From: Carposina sasakii
Lineage: Eukaryota; Arthropoda; Insecta; Lepidoptera; Carposinidae
Direction of reading: 5' to 3'
DNA length: 64,000 bases
NCBI GenBank assembly: GCA_014607495.2
Contig: CP053153.1
Span: forward strand, 7,316,001-7,380,000
A program made the translations under genes and the position numbers. Positions within the stretch are counted from its first letter, which is position 1; every line of letters starts with the position of its first letter. Positions 63,301 to 64,000 of this stretch are shown here, piece by piece. Under the pieces are notes generated by a model. That model was not told the DNA's origin. It searched no databases and was given only the letters and a program-made list of their open reading frames with translations.

Positions 63301-64000
63301 GCTATTTACGTAGCTTTTCGCATATTTTCATATGCCTGTATATTTTCAGCAGTTTTGTTCTGAAAATGTGAAGAGGCTATAGTGTATGTAATGTGAATGT
63401 CTAGTTCATACAAAATCCATTTAATGCTGTACCTACCTACTTAAGCCTAAGTACAATTCATAATTTCCACGATAATTTCATACTTACCTACTTAATAATA
63501 TGGTTATTAAGTAGCTGTAAATTAACCTACCTGTTTCCATTTTCAACCTAACTTGTATGAATTTATCTTTCATAAGTATCGCTATCCTTGCTCGTAACAT
63601 TTTCCTTTCAAATTTTAAAAGTTCGCAGATATCCTCTTCTTTCATACCTGTAAAAATAATATAAATAAACAAAGTGCGAGTAACTATTTCCTATAAATAA
63701 ACCTGGAAGATATACAGGTGTTTTTATTCGGCACGTACAAACCTATTTATTACTACGATTCCGCGCTATTGAGATCGTGCGTTCCCCATAGGTAGGATTA
63801 GGTAAGCGCTTTATCTTTGGTAAAAATAACAAGATTAAAAAGATACGCACTGTGAATGCGGGTCGCACTTAGGTCAATAAGAAAAGCTGGTAATAAAAAG
63901 TAGGGTAGCTAATATACTTATACCTAAGCTGTTGTGAAAACCGAAACTACCTACACTTGTAAAAATTACACAAAACTTAGGTAGGTACTTACAAGGATTT
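57349..64000 (-). CDS. TfIIEalpha: Transcription factor IIE subunit alpha (5' end outside the window)
   Basis: General RNA polymerase II initiation factor; with TFIIE beta it recruits and stimulates TFIIH. In-window coding exons in order: 64000-63993 (end of an exon, …AAATCCTT), 63647-63531, 62947-62769, 60600-60374, 59133-58938, 58241-58109, 57925-57815 and 57524-57349. All junctions keep phase. Part of the winged helix is [39 protein letters not shown] leads into the zinc ribbon FKCPSC...FRCTFC, which is split between the third and fourth exons. [19 protein letters not shown] and [14 protein letters not shown] match the family. The acidic Ser/Asp-rich C-terminus ends [20 protein letters not shown]. 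The N-terminal exon(s) lie beyond 64000. Confidence 0.95.
58364..58552. mobile_element. GC-rich MITE in a TFIIE alpha intron, copy 1
   Basis: The arms GCCCCCTGATTACGTAAAAG CAAT... and ...ATTGCTTTTACGGACCTAAT CAG are inverted over about 50 bp and include CCGCGCGATCG. The core holds GCACCTCGCCCCGCGC. It lies between exons 59133-58938 and 58241-58109. The right end has a small insertion (GACC) and one substitution relative to copy 2. Confidence 0.7.
58600..58937. other. Intronic remainder next to copy 1 of the GC-rich MITE
   Basis: TTGTAGACGTGAACGGATAA resembles the sequence left of the MITE (GTTGTAGACGTAAACGGACA), so the MITE may sit in an older repeat. AACGGAACAAGTGCGAGTCG followed by CGCGCACATAGGGTTCCGTA is a common insect repeat phrase. 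No gene is seen. Confidence 0.35.
59158..59313 (+). mobile_element. 5'-truncated RTE insertion beside a TFIIE alpha splice acceptor
   Basis: The direct repeat CAAATAGGGAACT flanks the insert (59158-59170 and 59301-59313). The insert (59171-59300) is the 3' end of the RTE element: GCCAGATGGACCGATGAC, TTTGGGGGAGGACTGCGTCC, AGTGGACTGCAATAGGCTGA. Its near edge is 37 bp upstream of the exon starting at 59133 on the minus strand. Confidence 0.75.
59750..59880 (-). repeat. 3'-end fragment of the CR1/L2-like LINE
   Basis: TTATTCTTTATTGTACACAT and ACAAAGGCGAGCTTATCTCT are the complement of the LINE tail at 19725-19825 (GAAATCTCTT...CACGCCTTTGTACATT...GTGTACAATAAAGAATAA). Lies in a TFIIE alpha intron. 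Confidence 0.6.
59944..60130. mobile_element. GC-rich MITE in a TFIIE alpha intron, copy 2
   Basis: Ends GCCCCCTGATTACGTAAAAG and CTTTTACGTAATCAGGGGGC are perfect inverted repeats. The GC-rich core is the reverse complement of that in copy 1 (58364-58552), so the two sit in opposite orientation. 187 bp against 189 bp. Confidence 0.75.
60948..62100 (-). pseudogene. RTE-type LINE 3' end, split by a hAT-like insertion
   Basis: The minus strand 61220-60963 encodes [20 protein letters not shown], then [20 protein letters not shown] and [12 protein letters not shown]. The element resumes at 62014 with the complement of GGTCTTCTGCCGGATAATCT and CGGACTTTGTCCATTCGCGA, as in the uninterrupted copy at 39160-39616. 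The tail is ATCATCGTCATCGTC. It lies in the 60601-62768 intron of TFIIE alpha. Confidence 0.7.
61230..62005. mobile_element. hAT-like non-autonomous element with internal 115-bp tandem repeats
   Basis: Inserted in the RTE copy with an 8-bp flank GTCATTTT (61222-61229) / GTCACTTT (62006-62013), one mismatch. Ends TAGCGATGAG and, complemented, TATAGATGGG are similar inverted termini. Inside, GAGGTTCATTACC-type units start at 61633, 61748 and 61863, exactly 115 bp apart, with a degenerate earlier unit from ~61515. Each contains the palindrome GAGGTGAACACCTC-like and TCCAGTCTTATTACC. No coding frame. Confidence 0.6.
63087..63321. mobile_element. Palindromic MITE, family B, right end truncated
   Basis: Starts TACAGGGTGTAACAAAAAGG and carries both arms and the centre, but stops at AGCTTTTCGCATATTTTC without the terminal ACACCCTGTA. 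The unpaired centre (GATTGTATGAAAACTCC...) is inverted relative to the copy at 42570-42833. In the intron between TFIIE alpha exons at 63647-63531 and 62947-62769. Confidence 0.7.

Overview
The window looks like a gene-poor stretch of a moth or butterfly (Lepidoptera) nuclear genome. It is AT-rich and intron-rich. Several interspersed repeats are of kinds I know from lepidopteran genomes: the 3' end of an RTE-type LINE that encodes GEAYVQQWT, short elements beginning TACAGGGTGT, and Helitron-like pieces ending in CTAGT. There are no bacterial-type operons, no CRISPR array and no convincing functional tRNA gene. All calls come from reading the sequence; no database search was run.

Three host genes can be built exon by exon with matching splice phases. 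(1) A ZAD-C2H2 zinc-finger gene on the minus strand, eight coding exons, 35767 down to 1678, about 439 residues. (2) An AFG1-like mitochondrial AAA ATPase on the plus strand, seven exons, 53668-55760, about 461 residues. (3) The TFIIE alpha subunit on the minus strand, 57349 to beyond 64000, with its first exon(s) outside the window. Genes 2 and 3 converge. A GC-rich exon at about 41398-41863 looks like the signal peptide and prodomain of a TGF-beta family ligand of activin/myostatin type, but I find no mature domain for it. A few spliced-looking exons of an unknown plus-strand gene lie at 6272-7430, inside an intron of gene 1.

The most striking structure is in the 16.8-kb intron of the zinc-finger gene (17414-34255). 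A DDE transposase gene, already frameshifted, was split by a Ty3/gypsy element of mag type (21309-33119; two 132-bp LTRs that look identical; target duplication ATATG). That element was then split by a complete BEL/Pao element (21795-28276; LTRs differing by one T; target duplication ATTAC). Both target sites can be read exactly, so the order of events is certain. The BEL/Pao frame is open throughout and the gypsy frame is broken only by that insertion, so both arrivals look recent. The gypsy leader carries seven exact 33-bp repeats of an imperfect palindrome, in the position where Drosophila gypsy carries its insulator.

A second nest lies upstream of the zinc-finger gene: a hAT-like element (36446-38510, 8-bp duplication CATGCAAG) holds a miniature LTR element (37156-37930, 5-bp duplication CGGAG, tRNA-Trp-like primer site). 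The TFIIE alpha introns hold a third cluster: two GC-rich MITEs, an RTE fragment 37 bases from a splice acceptor, and a hAT-like element with 115-bp tandem repeats inside another RTE copy. The rest is foldback elements, MITEs and LINE fragments, noted region by region.
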